A stretch of DNA of 64,000 nucleotides from Odobenus rosmarus divergens (GCF_000321225.1 NW_004451878.1:260410-324409), one strand, 5' to 3'; positions 43,548 to 56,380 are shown, numbered from the stretch's first letter. The notes: generated by a model from the letters alone, not told the origin. Program-made: numbers and translations.

Positions 43548-45029
43548 GAGAAACAAATCTAAAAATGAACCCAGGGACTGAAATCCCCCTCGACAAACCT
43601 GATTCCCAGGTTTATCATTATTTGTCAAGAGCTGACGGCAGCCGCTGCTCGGAACAGAGCTGAGAAAACAACACGGGCTGGGCCCCTGAGGCTCACAACT
43701 CAACAGAGACAGAGGAACAGCTCAGATGCTGGGGAGCCCAGATGGAAGGAGCGCTTCTGTTCTGGAAGGAGCCAAGCAGCCACCTCCCTGCTGCCCTATC
43801 TGCCTCCCTCCCTTTTAGAAATCTTTCTCTTCTCTGAGGTGGGCCCACAGGGAGGACAGTACTCCCAGGGAGCTGGAGAGAGGAAGGAAAGCAGGGGAGG
43901 GCAGGGAGGGGGCTGGAGCCACAGGACTGGGGGGGTGGCATCCATAGAGATAAGGGACCCCGATTCCTATCCCGACTGTCCCTTGTGATGCTCTCAGATT
44001 CTGCTGGAACCAGAGGCTCCGAAGAGGGTCAGCCAGGCCCCTTTTCTCTCTTAGGACTATACCACGACCTCTGGCTGGTTCCGTTTTCTAAAAAATTGCC
44101 TCCAGAAAAAAATGGTCAAGAGTCAGGGCTGTTGAAGCAAGTGGCTCTCTGGGCTCAGTTTATCATGGAAAAGCCACTCATCCCTGATACTTCCTTACCC
44201 AGCTAATGGATGTCCTTTCTCCCGAGGCCTTTGGGGTGGCCTAGGTGAGCTTGCAAGAAAAGGGAGGGACACTAGGCAGAGTCCACAGCAACAAGGTCAG
44301 CTCGGGGAGGAAAGGCTGCCCAGGACCTCCCTCAACCTTGGTCCTCACGGCTATTTGCAATGAGAGCAGGGACACTGGTTCTGTGTTCCTCATCTGTCAG
44401 GAAAGGGAGCCCCAGGGAAGGGAGGATGATGGCCACCATGTGCAAAAGAAAAAGTGATGCTGGGCAGTGAGCCCATTCCTGGGCATTACCAACTGGACTC
44501 AAGCCCCAGCTGAGCAGACACGCCCTCTATCACCTTATGAAAGTTTTCCTCCATGCTTTTTGCTGGGCTTCTCATCTGCCATCAAGGTCTCTGTATTACA
44601 CTCTCGTGTCCTTTCCTTCATCAAAATTTTGCTCAAAACTCTACTCTTCCGTGAAGCAGAAGTAGAGCGTGGAAGCGTGAACGATCAGTACGTGTGTTTC
44701 TGCATTATGGGAAATCTGCTTCCCATCCACATGTCCCACCTTGCCCATTGAACCCTGTGCTCCCAGGTAGACAAGATCACGGCCCTTCCTTGCGTTTCCT
44801 TTCTAGGGGGCAGAAATCCTGTGCCATATGACGTCACAAGCTCTATCTCCTTTTGGAGCTTGAATATGTACACAGTTACAATTTAATTTCACTGGCTTAG
44901 TGTTAAAATGTGAAAGGACCAAACAAATCTGGAAAATATAGCTCTTCAAATTCCAGCAGTCATTTACACCTCAGGGAGAGCGAGTTTGTTTCCTTGGAGC
45001 AAATTTTGATCGGGGTGAGTTGGTAAGTG

Positions 45030-45245
45030 GACTGAATAACAGCTGCTATTTATTGAGCCTTCCCCACGCCCTGGGGCATTATGCTAAGTTTCTGATGCAG
45101 ATGACCCTGTGTATTTTTCCCAGCCACCACCTGGGATAGGCAGGAGGGCTGTGCCCGCTCGTGGTTGTGAAAACTGAGGCTTAGAGTGGCTGAGGAAGTC
45201 TTGCAATGTGACCCATGGTCTGCTTTCAGAGTCTGAACGTTTAAC
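45030..45245 (-). repeat. MIR3-type element, minus strand
   Basis: TAACAGCTGCTATTTATTGA, GGCATTATGCTAAGTTTCTG, TGAAAACTGAGGCTTAGAGT and TCAGAGTCTGAACG occur in reversed MIR order. Confidence 0.75.
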
Positions 45246-45559
45246 CTAGACGTCTCAGGGTGGAGGTGGGGAATGCCAGAGGAGGAGTGAGCCCCCCAGA
45301 AGTTGGGAGAAGTACAGAAGACGCAAGGGTGATTGTGGAAACAAGCTACCGACAGAGTCGCGCCATCCAATCAGGCTGTCATTTAACTTTCCCACGCCCT
45401 GGATTTCTACGATAGCAGTCCACCTAAAGGTCTTCCGAATGCCGAATCTGGGCATCTGTAGGCCCGTTAACGCGCGCGGACTTCACACCGTTGGATGGAG
45501 GCACCACTTAGCAGCCCGCTTCTGCGAGCCCCGCCAGCCTCAGACAGCAGTGTGGGCCC

Positions 45560-45865
45560 AGTTACTTCAATATTCCATTGCGGTTTGCTCTTGTTATTTC
45601 ACAAGAGTAAGCGGAAGAGGTTAACATCGGAAGTGCTGAGGGCAGCGAGAAGAAGTAGGGTCTCATGACCATCATGCCACTGAGACAAAGATGAAAAACA
45701 TGAATCGTGCTGAAAGAGACTCATCCTGAGTCTCCATCGTCGACTCACTGGACTGTGGGTTCAATTACGAAGGGAAGGAATAAAATTAAAGCGGGAATGA
45801 AATGACAGAAATTCGTGGGGGAGGGCTGCATCGAAGGGGCGATGTGTAATTGGGAATTCGATCGT
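45560..45865. promoter_or_regulatory. Candidate conserved noncoding element
   Basis: Repeat-free block with TTCAATATTCCATTGCGG, CTTGTTATTTCACAAGAG (an 8-bp inverted repeat core), GAAATGACAGAAATTC and GATGTGTAATTGGGAATTCG, plus several CpGs. Confidence 0.28.
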
Positions 45866-47869
45866 GTGCTTTAGCTGTCTGGGAGTCGGGAGTCTGGGGA
45901 TGCATGCTGTGCGAAAGCGGGGCCAGCCAGGGCCCTGACCCCACACTCCGTGGTGCTGGGGCCAGGGCTCTGACTCACGGCGACTGGGATTCCGTCAGCG
46001 TCTCCTTCCTGTCAGCCAGGACCGCGGGACCCTGCTGCAGCCCAGGTGGGGCCCCCCAGGGCGGGGTGGGCTGGAAGGGAGCGTGCAGTCCGTCGTCCGT
46101 CTGCTCTCTGTGGCTGTCTCCGCTTGGACTTCTTTCCCCACCCGCCCCTGGTTTTCCAGGGACCACCCACAGCTGCAAAGAAGTGCCTGTTCTGGAGGGA
46201 AGTATGCCCATGACTCACAGGCTCAGAGGCACCTGGCTCTAGCTTTGGAAAGCCCGTCCAGTTGAGCAGCATTGGCTTTTTCAAGTTGGGGCAGCCCATC
46301 CACAGGGGGCATCCCATCTCTTGTCATGTCTCCCTGAGTTCTAGCTTTATCCCCCTGCAGAAGTCCCTTACTGCTCACCCTCCTTCCCGTCGTCTTCTTC
46401 CTCTCCCAGCCCGATGGATCCTGGGCAGCGGTCAAAACGGGTGACCAGTGAGGACATCTCTGCAGGCCAGCTGCAGGGTTGTTACCCACAGCCTCCCAAG
46501 CAGGCAGCAGCTAAACAAAGTGCAGAGGACCAGGGCTGCGTTCTCCTTCCCACTGGCTCCTGCCTGTCCCCTGCCAAGCCCCAGCCCCTTCAAACTCCAG
46601 CCTTGGAAAGGGGTCTGCAGTTCTCTGGCTTCTAATAGGGAAACTTTTAGTCATCTTCTGGCCCTTTCCCCTGCTGTACTCAGGCACCAAGGAGAAGCGT
46701 TTCATATTAGCAGCAGAATCTTTGAATACTCGCAGCTTGTCTGAAAATTAGAACTCACCTCAAACCTTAATTTTGCTTTTTTTTTGCAATGCCAACTCGT
46801 GTCCTATCATTGAGCTCTCATTCCTGCCTTTGGTACAGAATCTTTGTGGCCTTGAAGTTCAAAATTGTGCCTCTACTTTCCCCTCTTCTCTCTCCAGTAA
46901 GAGGGGATGCCGCTTCCCATGGTGGGGCAAGGACCAGGGGGTGGAAGAAGAGAGAAGACAGTGGACTCTGGCTCTTAGGGACCAATTAGGATGCTCTGAC
47001 TTACAGAGTAATCTTCTGGGATCTGAGCCCTTGTGAATCTGGATCTTCCAGCGTCTGGCCCTCTCAGGGAAAAGGAGGAAAGCATCTTGGCTCCCGGATC
47101 TAGAGGTTCTGTCCAGAGCAGGTTGGTCTGGGCAGTCAGGGAAGCTGCGTGTGAGGTGTCTGCTCCCAGAGCCAGTCTCTGGGGTGGGGAAGAGAAGCAA
47201 GTGGGAATTCTCATCCAAGATGCCTCCCCCAGGGCACAAGGTAGCCTAAGGCTGGGGCAGATCCAAGCTATCTATCGGCGGGGCCCTCTAATCTTTCTTC
47301 TCTTCTTAGGGCCTGGCTGTCTCTGGTCAGAGCATCTGCTGTGCAGGATTGTGGAGGGAAGTCTGCTGTCTCTTTGTCCTGGAACGTCATAAAAGTGAAA
47401 AAAAAAAAAAAGATCTCACTTAATGAGACACTTGCCATGGTCAGGGATTACTTCACTAATGGGAGCTTTGTGTGGAGGTGAGCTGAGAAGGTAGAGGGAG
47501 CACAGATGAAGAGGAAAGGAGGCCCATTTAAGAATGATGGGGAAGGTCAAGGAGAGAGGTCTCCAAGGGGGACAGGCAGGGGCTGCTGAACAGATGAAAG
47601 GTTCAGGGAAATGTCTGTCATGGGAGGCTGGCCACTGACTGCCCAACTGCCCAACCTCCACCTTCCCCTCACTTCTCACTCCTCAGCTTCTTCCCCAATC
47701 CCAGGAGCAGCAGGGACTCAAGGCTCCAGGGCAGTTTGCCAGAGGACAGGCAGAGTGGAAGCATCCCGAGCAGTCATGAGGCCTGACCTCTCTGTTCAAA
47801 CGAGAAAACTTGTCCAAGTCCACGTGGCGAGTTGAAAATAGGGACCTAGGTAGAATCAAGGTCCCAAGC

Positions 47870-47965
47870 AACAAATTTGGCAAGCACTAACGGAGCACCT
47901 ACTATTCACCAGGCTCTGTGCTGGACAGTGGAGTTTCCAGGAGGAAACAGAGCCAAGTGAGCGGG
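47870..47965 (-). repeat. L2-like fragment, minus strand
   Basis: CTAACGGAGCACCTACTATT and CACCAGGCTCTGTGCTGGAC match the reversed L2 tail. Confidence 0.6.
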
Positions 47966-48659
47966 ATAAACAAAGAAATAATGAAATGACAATTTCCCTG
48001 TGCTGAAGCAAGACAGGTGACTTCAGATCAAAAATGGTCCCAGGACTTGAGCACATGTAATGAAAAAAAGAAAGGAGCAAACAAAATCTCAAGCCTCAGC
48101 ACACAGTGGTGATGTTTCGAACTTGCAAAAGCAAAGCAAACTGAAAGTTTTCATAAATTCTCATTGCAAGATCGGAAATAGGAAGACGGTAGAATAACGT
48201 CTTCGAAACCTAAGAGAAACAGCTTTGAACATGGGATTCTGAGCTCCATCGGAAGATCAATCAAGTTTCAAGGCAAAGTAAAGTCTGTTTTGGACACGTA
48301 AGAACCGAGAATTTATTTCCCACTCATCCGTATCAGAAATAATTAGAGGTGGTATTCCAGTAAAACAGAGGAATCAGAGGAAGGGGACAGCGTCCATGCA
48401 AGACATGGCGGCGGCCCAGCGGGAGACAGCAGGGAGGGAGCGAGCTGAGGGGCAGGGAAGAGGGGCAAGCAGTACATGTGGGGGCTCTCAGAAGATTCTC
48501 CTGCAGCGGCCAAGTTGTAATGACAGACGGTTCCGTTTCCTTTCCCTTGGTCAAATCACACTATTTAGTTCTGTGGTTGGATAATATTTCTATCTTACGA
48601 TCAACCTATAGTTGGAATGCAAAGGGAACTACAGTGATAGACTGTAGATCTTCTAAATC

Positions 48660-48790
48660 TGTAAAGCTACTATTATACTAAATATATATCACGTAGAGTT
48701 CATTATATATAATACTATGTGCTATACAGTATATACCATGTAATATATAAACACACTATATTCTATTGAATACTATATAATAAACATAGT
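48660..48790. repeat. AT-rich low-complexity tract
   Basis: TATATA-type sequence with repeated ACTATATA, GTATATAC and TAATATATAA motifs. It has no microsatellite unit and no recognised element. Confidence 0.8.
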
Positions 48791-48969
48791 GTCAAATATG
48801 GTTTAATAAAAATTATCAAACTAATCCAAATTGGAAGGGGAGAATGTGTGCTAATTTTCCTGCTCTCATAGCAAGGAGTGCATAGATAAATACAGAAATT
48901 AAGAAAGACGGATTTAAGTATATTATATAACATAGTAAACACCAGCCACCAAATAACTAAAATCAGAGA

Positions 48970-49265
48970 TTGCTCATTGTCATTGACTTTGGGTCATTTG
49001 GACCTTGTGGGTAGAGGTAGGGGAAAGAAGGGACTCTTTTTATTCTATTTTATATCTCTTACACTGTTTTTCCCTCACGTACATACTTTACTTCTAATTT
49101 TAAAAATACCTAAAATAAATAATGAAATGTCCACAGAAGAGAATGCTATGCATCGGTTAAAAACAATGGAGTCAATCTATTTTGACCTGGAAAGCTGCCC
49201 ATTACATAGGCTAGGTTAAAAAAGCAACTTTTTAGAACAATAACTAAAACATAATATTTAACTGT
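48970..49265 (+). mobile_element. Probable L1M 3'-end fragments
   Basis: GAGAATGCTATGCATCGGTT with AATCTATTTTGACCTGGAAA resembles the motif (actatgcagccatt ... atggaaag) near the 3' end of old L1 elements. The AT-rich stretch before it resembles the L1 tail region, which would make this two rearranged pieces. The match is weak. Confidence 0.4.
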
Positions 49266-49984
49266 GGTTCGCCTAAGCACCCGAACCGGTAGGATATAGT
49301 CCCTTTCTGTGTTCTCCGCCCTATGCCAAGGGGCCTGCTTTTGGAAGTCTTCCTTGTCTCAGATTTTTATAAGATGCCTCTCTGGTTTTGCCACAGGGAA
49401 GAGCTATTTTAGGTATGTTTCAAGTAACAAATGTCAGTTTTTGACGATACGTGGTCAGTCCCAAGACTGGCCTGGATGAAGCTGCTTGAGATGAAAGCCT
49501 TCCATGCAGATAAGGGGCTGAGAGGAAGCTTCTAGGGAAGGAGCATCTGAGCCTTACAGATGTCAAGCCTGAAAGGCACCTCGGAGAGCGCCTGGCCCAC
49601 CTCCTTCATTTTACAGATAAAGGACATAGGTGGGGCCTGATAAAAGGTCACTCCATTGAAGTTGTGTCCAGAAAAGAGAAGTGGGCTGTTGAAAGTCAGA
49701 GTCGGGAGCCAGCCAGCCCACGACAGGTGGAAAGCTGGAACGGAAGCCTGAGGCCAAGGTTCTGCCGAGAATCCTATAGGGAGATGGCAGGGGTGTGTGG
49801 GAGGGGGTGGGAGGTCCCCTTCAGGAGCTGCTCAGGGTGCAGATGGCTTGACTTGGAGGGGAGACCTGGCAGAATCAGACCAGATCGCCCTTCCTTAGTG
49901 TCCCCCGTAGCTGGAAAGACAGCTCTGATGCGGGCAGGAGGAAGCATGTTGGGGCTCCTGGGGAGGGGCGTGGTGAGGAGCTGA

Positions 49985-50215
49985 CATTCACAGGGCATTT
50001 ATCGAGGGCCAGCTGCTGGATGAGGTGCTTTCTCGTACATTATCTCATTTAATCCTCAAAGAAGCCTTCTAAGGTAAATACCATTATCCCAGTAGCATAA
50101 AGACAATGCTAGTCAGAAAACTTAAGTTACGTAACTTGCCCCAAATCTTATAGCCAATGAATAGCAGAGCTAGAATTTGAATCTGGGTGTGTCTGGTTCC
50201 AAAGTGCTGGCCCAA
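49985..50215 (-). repeat. MIR/MIR3 element, minus strand
   Basis: ACATTATCTCATTTAATCCT, TAAATACCATTATCCCAGTA, AACTTGCCCCAAATCTTATA and AGCTAGAATTTGAATCTGGG occur in reversed MIR order. The copy is nearly full length. Confidence 0.82.
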
Positions 50216-50644
50216 GAGATCAGAGGGCTTCATGAAATATAGCTTAGCCAATTATAAGAGGAGAAACGTCCTTCCCAAACTGCGATACAACTAATCCTGC
50301 TCCCTTCCTGAGCCCCGCCGGTGTGATCAGTCCCTCTACCCAGTCCATGAGTATCCAGGTACACCGGCTGGCTCCTGGGGACTAGGATTTACGCTTCCCC
50401 AACAGGGCTCTGAAAATTACCACCTCGGAGGGTACGAGTGCAGGGAAGAGGAGGGAAGCTGGAGTCCCGAATTCTAGGTTTCGAGGCGCTCAGCCGCACA
50501 CCTGTCCTCCACCAACCTCAAGGGCACGCTGATGGCTCTTGCGGGCCCCTCCGATGCTGCCCCCCCCAGCCTCCCCCTGTGCCTCCCTAGGTACCTCTGC
50601 CTCCACCGAGCCTCTGACTGCAGGGGGAGGCAGGCAAGCCCAGG

Positions 50645-50890
50645 AGAGTATGTCAGTTAGGGTTTGTCGTTGACACGTGGAGATCATTAACGAGGCTTAT
50701 TTTTAAAATTGTAATTGCAAAATGTAAATGCTCCCCAAACTGATGTGTAATTGCTACCCCTCCGCCCCAGCCCTTCCCCTCTGGTGCCAGCTTTGCAAGG
50801 AGAGAATTAGAAAATAAAAAGGGGGTGGATTATGTAAGCAAAACGATTTTAAAAAAAGAGAGCGAGAGAGCTAAGAATTTAAGCGAGACA
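50645..50890. promoter_or_regulatory. Candidate conserved noncoding element with paired GTAATTGC motifs
   Basis: The octamer GTAATTGC occurs at 50711-50718 and again at 50747-50754, with ATGTAAATG (POU-like) between. GAGATCATTAACGAGG and GCTTATTTTTAAAATT precede them. No repeat signature. Confidence 0.36.
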
Positions 50891-51037
50891 GCTGGTGGTT
50901 CCTCTGATTGCCACACTTCCAGCGTTAGCTGCAAAAATTGTCCTTGCCGACTGCACCGATCCCAGCAACGGGGTCAGCTGTGTTTAGTGCCTGGAATGGA
51001 CCAGACTGGCACTCAGCAAGAGAGTCCGGTGGGCCGT

Positions 51038-51079
51038 GGGGGGGTGGGGTGGAGGGAGGGGGAGGGGGAGGTCAGGGGG
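51038..51079 (+). other. G-quadruplex-prone G tract
   Basis: At least six G runs of three or more separated by one or two bases. Confidence 0.7.
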
Positions 51080-52194
51080 CCATGTGAGGTCGCCTCTATG
51101 TCATCCATGGAAACTTTCCCTCCTATGGAAAGACACAGCCTTGGCAGGCGTTAGCAGTCCCTCAACCCGTTTCCATCCTTCCCTTTATTCTAGCATGTCT
51201 AGAATAAATAGGCATGGTCTGGCCTGTTTGGACTCGAGCATCTGCAGCCTTGGCGTGGAGAGAAATAGGACTCTACCGAGTAGTTCAGCAAGAAGCAGCT
51301 CAGTGCGATTGCCAGGCCCTGAGAAAGCCACTGGACTTGGCGACAACACCTGTCTGCCCTGGTTCACCGGGAGTCTCTAACCCTGTCCCTTTTTTTCTCT
51401 TTTTCTCTCTCTCTCCTTTTTTTTTTTTAACCATCTCCCCATCTTCTTTAAACCCTCACCACAACTATGGTCTGCAGAGATCTCCCTTTCACATTGCTGT
51501 GCACACAGGCTCCGAAGGGTGTTGAAGAGATTGTCAGCCTGTCCCTGAAATGGGCATCGCCGAACTCACACTTAGGGTGAAGCCTTGAGCTCCCTACGTG
51601 TGCCTTTTTCTCTTTTCCTCTGGCTTTTACCTCTAGGAGCCACAGCATGCTTCAGCATGCTCCCCATCCCCTTCATATACCTAAAACACAGAGCTCCCCA
51701 AATGGCCAGAAGGCATAGGAACCAGGACAAGTATTGGGGGCCAGTTCTGCTGGTATGCTCCTCTGGAACATCTGTGGCCTTGCTAACTTGGGGAGCTGGC
51801 CCCAGGAACGTTCGCCTTTCTGGTTCACTGTCCCCTCTCCCTCTCTCCAGGGAAACCAGCATTTGTGAGGAATTGGGAAATGATGAGTGCCCCCAAAATG
51901 AAGGCTGATGACCTGCAAGGTCACGGCAGGCCTGAGACAGCAGGGAAACTTACAAAAGTCCTGGGCAGCGTCCTTTGGGGTTGGGGCCCAATCTCACCAT
52001 AACAGATCTGGCCCTTATCATGGCATAGTGGAAAGAAAGAAGGGTTGTTTTGGGTAACTGGATTTCCAAATCCCTGCCTATACTGATACTTAATGTCTTT
52101 GAGATCATGAAGTTACTTAAGGGGATTTAAAAATCCCTATCTGATAAGAGGATTAAAGCAGATTCTCCATTCAAAATGCCTTACACATTCTAAA

Positions 52195-52365
52195 GAACTA
52201 TTTCTCAGAGTTCATCAGAAACACCTGGGATGCAGTTTCTTCTGTGTTCATCAAAAACACTCGGGGTGCAGATTCCCGGTCTTAACCTCGGCTTAGAAAC
52301 TCAGACTCTCTGGTGTGAGGCCCAGGTAGTGTCTCTTAACAAAGATCCCCCAGGCGAGTCTTAGG
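52195..52365 (+). mobile_element. MER5-like element with internal duplication
   Basis: The MER5 signature (ATCAGAAACACCTGGGATGC, AAACTCAGACTCTCTGGTGT, TTAACAAAGATCCCCCAGGC) is recognisable. A block GTTCATCARAAACACYYGGG followed by TGCAG occurs twice, near 52211 and 52247, so the element carries a short tandem duplication of roughly 36 bp. Confidence 0.6.
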
Positions 52366-53891
52366 TGATAATGCTTGTTCCAGAAGGTTATACAAAGGTT
52401 ATCATCATCGTGGATGTAAGCAACAGCCCATCCATCGGCATTGGCATCAATAACACTTTATTGTTCCCAGACTACGGAGAAGAAAAGAGGGGCGCAGGGG
52501 TGAGGCACAGCTCTGGCCCTGTCCTCAAGGAGCTGAGGAGGAAGGACATGAGAAAAATAATACAGTACTGGGGGTTTCCAGCTTGTATACGCTAAGTGCC
52601 AGCTAATGTGATGGCTGCTTCTCGAGGTTTTCAGAAGAAAAGATCATCTGCCTGGAGGGTTTCACTCTGTGTTTAAGGATGGAGAAGCATCTCTTACTGT
52701 TCGGGTGATCCTGGCGGACTCGAGGATGGCCCTCAGGAGACTCACTCCCTCTTCTCACTCCCAGCTGGGCCAGAAATTCTTCCTGTCAGCTAGCGCCAAA
52801 GCACCTGTAGAAAAAAGGGCAGAGCAGCTCTCAGAAGGGATTAGAGGCCCTGGTGATCAGAGAACAAGGGGGCACCTGCTCTGGCTCTGAGGGATATATG
52901 CCATCTGCTCTAGGGACCCCCCCCCCGCCATATTTACGATGTCAATCTCTCTCCTCGGTGTGGCTGCTCAGGCCCACTGAGCCATTTGAGAGCCCAAATC
53001 CTCGTCACACAGTTGCAAGTGCCCTGTGGTCACCTGTCTGGTTTCCTGGTATCAGTTGTATACGTGGCCCTCTCTCCCCCAAAGTGTGGACAGGTCTCTG
53101 ACGGATTCTGGGCCCTGGGTAGGGCAGGGCTTCTTGTTTTAAACTGTAGGAAACTCAAAGGAAGGAGAGCAGTCACACCTGCTCAGCTGTGCGGCTGAGT
53201 CTCAGATCCTTTTCCAAGGGCAGGCTTTGGCTGGGGGTCTGGGGAGACGTTAATGGGTGGGGGAAAGGGGGTCTGTGGGCAGCAGGGAGGAAGAGTCAGG
53301 AGGGCACTGGACCCCAAGCAGAGACTGGTAGTGAAGGACAGCCTTGACCTAAAGTCGGCTTTGGCTGGACTACTTACTGATTTATTTTTAGATCGAAGGG
53401 AATTCTTTTGGTTCTCAATATTTGAAATGAACCAAGACGTTCAGAAATGGAGGTCGGTGGTCTGCACTGTGTTCTAAGGCCTGGCCTGACACTTCCCAGA
53501 CACTCACATTACTTTTCTCCTTATGGATCAAGTTGCTAATTTGACCCCAAGGAGGCCGCATTTGGGGCTAGGATGGCAGGGTCACAGGAGGGAGGGGGAG
53601 GAGGGCGGCTTGATGCCTGGGCTGCATTTTCAGGGCAGCTTCGGGGAGCACTTCCAGCCAAGAGTTCCAGCCTTACAAGCCGAGGTAAATGCATCTTTAA
53701 CATTCACAGTTCCTTCCTAGTTAACACCATCTTAGTCTCCTTGTAAAAACACATTTGCACCTCAGTAAAGAATGTAATTAACTAGTGACATGACAACAGG
53801 AGGAGCTAAACAGTGGCCTGGGCTGGGAGCTGCAGTGGGGAAATGGAAATTTAGACATTTGCCTGAACAAGACTTTCCTGCCTTCCTTCCA

Positions 53892-53924
<33 letters not shown>

Positions 53925-53945
53925 CGCGTGCATGCATGCGCACAC
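53892..53945. repeat. (GT)n(GC)n tract, perfect purine-pyrimidine alternation
   Basis: Twelve GT units, then GC units, then GTGCATGCATGCGCACAC, with no break in alternation over 54 bp. This is the sequence type most prone to Z-DNA. Confidence 0.95.
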
Positions 53946-54699
53946 CAACACAGGCACCACTGGGGGTGAGGGTGGCAGAGACTAAGCATCCGGATCCTGA
54001 GGGGGTACGAATTCTCGCCTGCAGGAAAGAGTAAGCTGGGGCATGCCAGGAGGACGGGATGAGCTGAGAGAAGCTTCCAAGATAGGGAGGTTTGTTAATG
54101 AATTTCCATTAAAAAAAGCTTACTGGGTTGACACAAACCCTCCGTCCACAACCCAGACTCCTCCCAAGAGGAGCTGAGGAATAGAGACACATTCAAAGCA
54201 GCAGGAGGGTCAGGGCCCCCTGGCCAGTGCCAGCCCTGGGACAGCCACACAGAGAGGCCCAAGGGATCAGGACCAACTAAGGGAGGATGTGTCCTGAGCA
54301 CCAGATTACTCTTGTCTCACTCCCCACACCCCAAGCCTGTTTCTCCTCCCTGGGGCCAGGGGTGAATTCTGTGAATGTCTCCCAGTTCTCTGGCCCCCCA
54401 CCCCCCAAGGCAGCAAACCCAGAAGACATGTCCTAGTCTTCCTTCCCTGAGCCCCACCTCATTTCACTCTGCCACCACTTCCCATCCCTTTCCCATCGGG
54501 GCAGAAGATGGTCTTCCCTCCTTTCCATGTCCAGTGACACAACCAAGGACGGGCCCTGTCCCTGGCCATGCCTGCCAGGCCCCTCGTCATCCCCACAGTT
54601 TGCCCCTCCAGCTTGTCAGCTGCCTCCAGACTGAGCTTCCCAGGCAGATGCCCTCACTCTGCATCCATCCCGGGCCCCATATGAGGCAGGACCCCACTA

Positions 54700-55205
54700 C
54701 TCCTGAGGGGTTTGCCACGGTGTCAGCTCCTTCCCCAGAACTTTCAGTGACTCCCTACTCATCGAAGACACCAACAAGGGTTCACTGATGGCATTTTACC
54801 AAGTGCAGCCTTCAAGGTGTCTGCAGTCTGGCTCCAAACTGCCCTGCTGGACTCTCTCTCCATTACCTGCAGGCTCTCTGCCCTCCATCCAAACGCAAGC
54901 ATTTCCCATTCTCCAAATCTGTCCTGCAGCTTCCCGCTTCTCCTGCGGCCCGAGTTCTATATCTCTACCTGATAGGACCTTAGCAATTCTTCAGTATTCA
55001 ACTCAAACATTCTGACTCTTTCCTCTAGAACCACAAGTAATTTTACCTCCTCTGTGTTTCCAAGTAACATGCTGTTTATCATTCCCTGGAAGCTCTTGCC
55101 ACATTCTGTTTCATGCTATAGTTATCTTATGTATTTTTCATCTCTTTCCAAACTGTAAGCTCCTCATGGGCAGAGACCCTGTCTTATGCTTGTAATTTTT
55201 CAGTT
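54700..55205 (+). repeat. L2 LINE segment (3' coding end and tail)
   Basis: CAGTGACTCCCTACTCATCG, CTGCAGTCTGGCTCCAAACT, TATTCAACTCAAACATTCTG and AACTGTAAGCTCCTCATGGG with CAGAGACCCTGTCTTATGCT follow the L2 3' region in order. Confidence 0.8.
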
Positions 55206-55299
55206 TACAAAGGACTTTCACATGTAATATCTTCTTTAACTCTTAAAGCAACCTATAAAGGTCATTATTTTAATACAACTTAATTTTCATTATCACTAC

Positions 55300-55800
55300 A
55301 AAACAATATATGATTAGTACAAAATAGATAAGTAAGAGGGAGAAAATTTAAGTTAGTTGTAATCCCACAATACGAAGATAACCACAGTTAATATGTAGAA
55401 TAAAACCTTTCTTAAAAACAGTATCATACTATATAGACTGTTCTGTAGTCAGCTTTTTATATCTGTAACATATAAACACCTTTGCATATAAGGAAAATAT
55501 ACATTATAATCCTAGTGGTTAAATGACATTCCATTTATGGATGTACTATAATTATTCAGCCAAATTTCCATCATTTGTTGTCTAGATTATTTCCAGTTTT
55601 TACTATTATAAATAATGCCCATTCTTATAGCTGAATTTTGCTCCAGACTTGATCATTGTCTTAGAATAAGCTTCTAGATGTGGAGCTGCCAAATCCAAAG
55701 ATATGTTCACTTTTAAAAAATTTTTACGAATTACTTATAGGAAGGTCACACCAATTTACATCCTATCTGCAATGTATGAGAGATGCCTTTTTCTTTGCCA
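55300..55800 (-). mobile_element. Ancient L1 (L1M-type) remnant, minus strand
   Basis: The sequence contains TGACATTCCATTTATGGATG, ATTTCCAGTTTTTACTATTA, GATGTGGAGCTGCCAAATCC and ACACCAATTTACATCCTATC. In this order and orientation they are antisense to the 3' region of old L1 elements. The region is AT-rich, truncated at both ends and carries no intact reading frame. Confidence 0.65.
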
Positions 55801-56204
55801 GGTGGTTGTTCCCATTTTACAGATGTGGATAAGGAGGCTTAGGAAGGTCAGGTACTGGGCTCGCCTCAAACACCAGCCAGCAAGTGGCATGTCTTCTGAC
55901 TCCAGACATTGACATTTTGCTATTCCAACCTCCTCCCTTGTCTTTGTTCTTGTAGTTCTTACCCATCCAAAGGGAGTGCCTGCAGTAGTTAAGTGCTGAG
56001 TAAATGCTGGGCTCCCAGAAGAAAGCAGGGGTGGATATGCCCTGAGTTGTGGGGTGGGCCGTTCTTGGGAGCTCTGCTGTTGTCAGCCTCCCCTGCCTCA
56101 TTTCCCAGGTGTCTGGGGCCGAGTTGGCAGATGGAAGCTCTGTTCTTGGGGAGCTTTTTACTCTTCCTTCCTCCCCTCTTCCACCCCTCTGGGCAGGAGC
56201 ACAT

Positions 56205-56267
56205 TGCTTTAATTTAGCCTCCATGTATTATGAACCTACCATGTACTGAGGTCTGGGCATACAAAGA

Positions 56268-56316
<49 letters not shown>

Positions 56317-56380
56317 CTCCCTGGCTTCGAGGTGCTCACAGTCTAGATAATAAGGAAATAACTGTACCCTCCAATGTGTG
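56205..56380 (-). repeat. L2 LINE 3' fragment, minus strand, split by a CA repeat
   Basis: CCATGTATTATGAACCTACC, ATGTACTGAGGTCTGGGCAT and, after the CA microsatellite, TTCGAGGTGCTCACAGTCTA with GATAATAAGGAAATAACTGT form one reversed L2. The microsatellite expanded at its CACA stretch. Confidence 0.72.
56268..56313. repeat. (CA)n microsatellite, 23 units
   Basis: The longest pure dinucleotide run in the window, embedded in an L2 remnant. Confidence 0.97.

Noticed and set aside
42770..43663. Longest open frame in the window on the plus strand (297 codons from a TTG, about 275 from the first ATG)
   Set aside because: It overlaps an AT-rich candidate element and a CA/CG microsatellite that encodes a Thr-His/Arg run, has no recognisable domain and lies antisense in a PKNOX2 intron. 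GC-rich intron produces such frames by chance.
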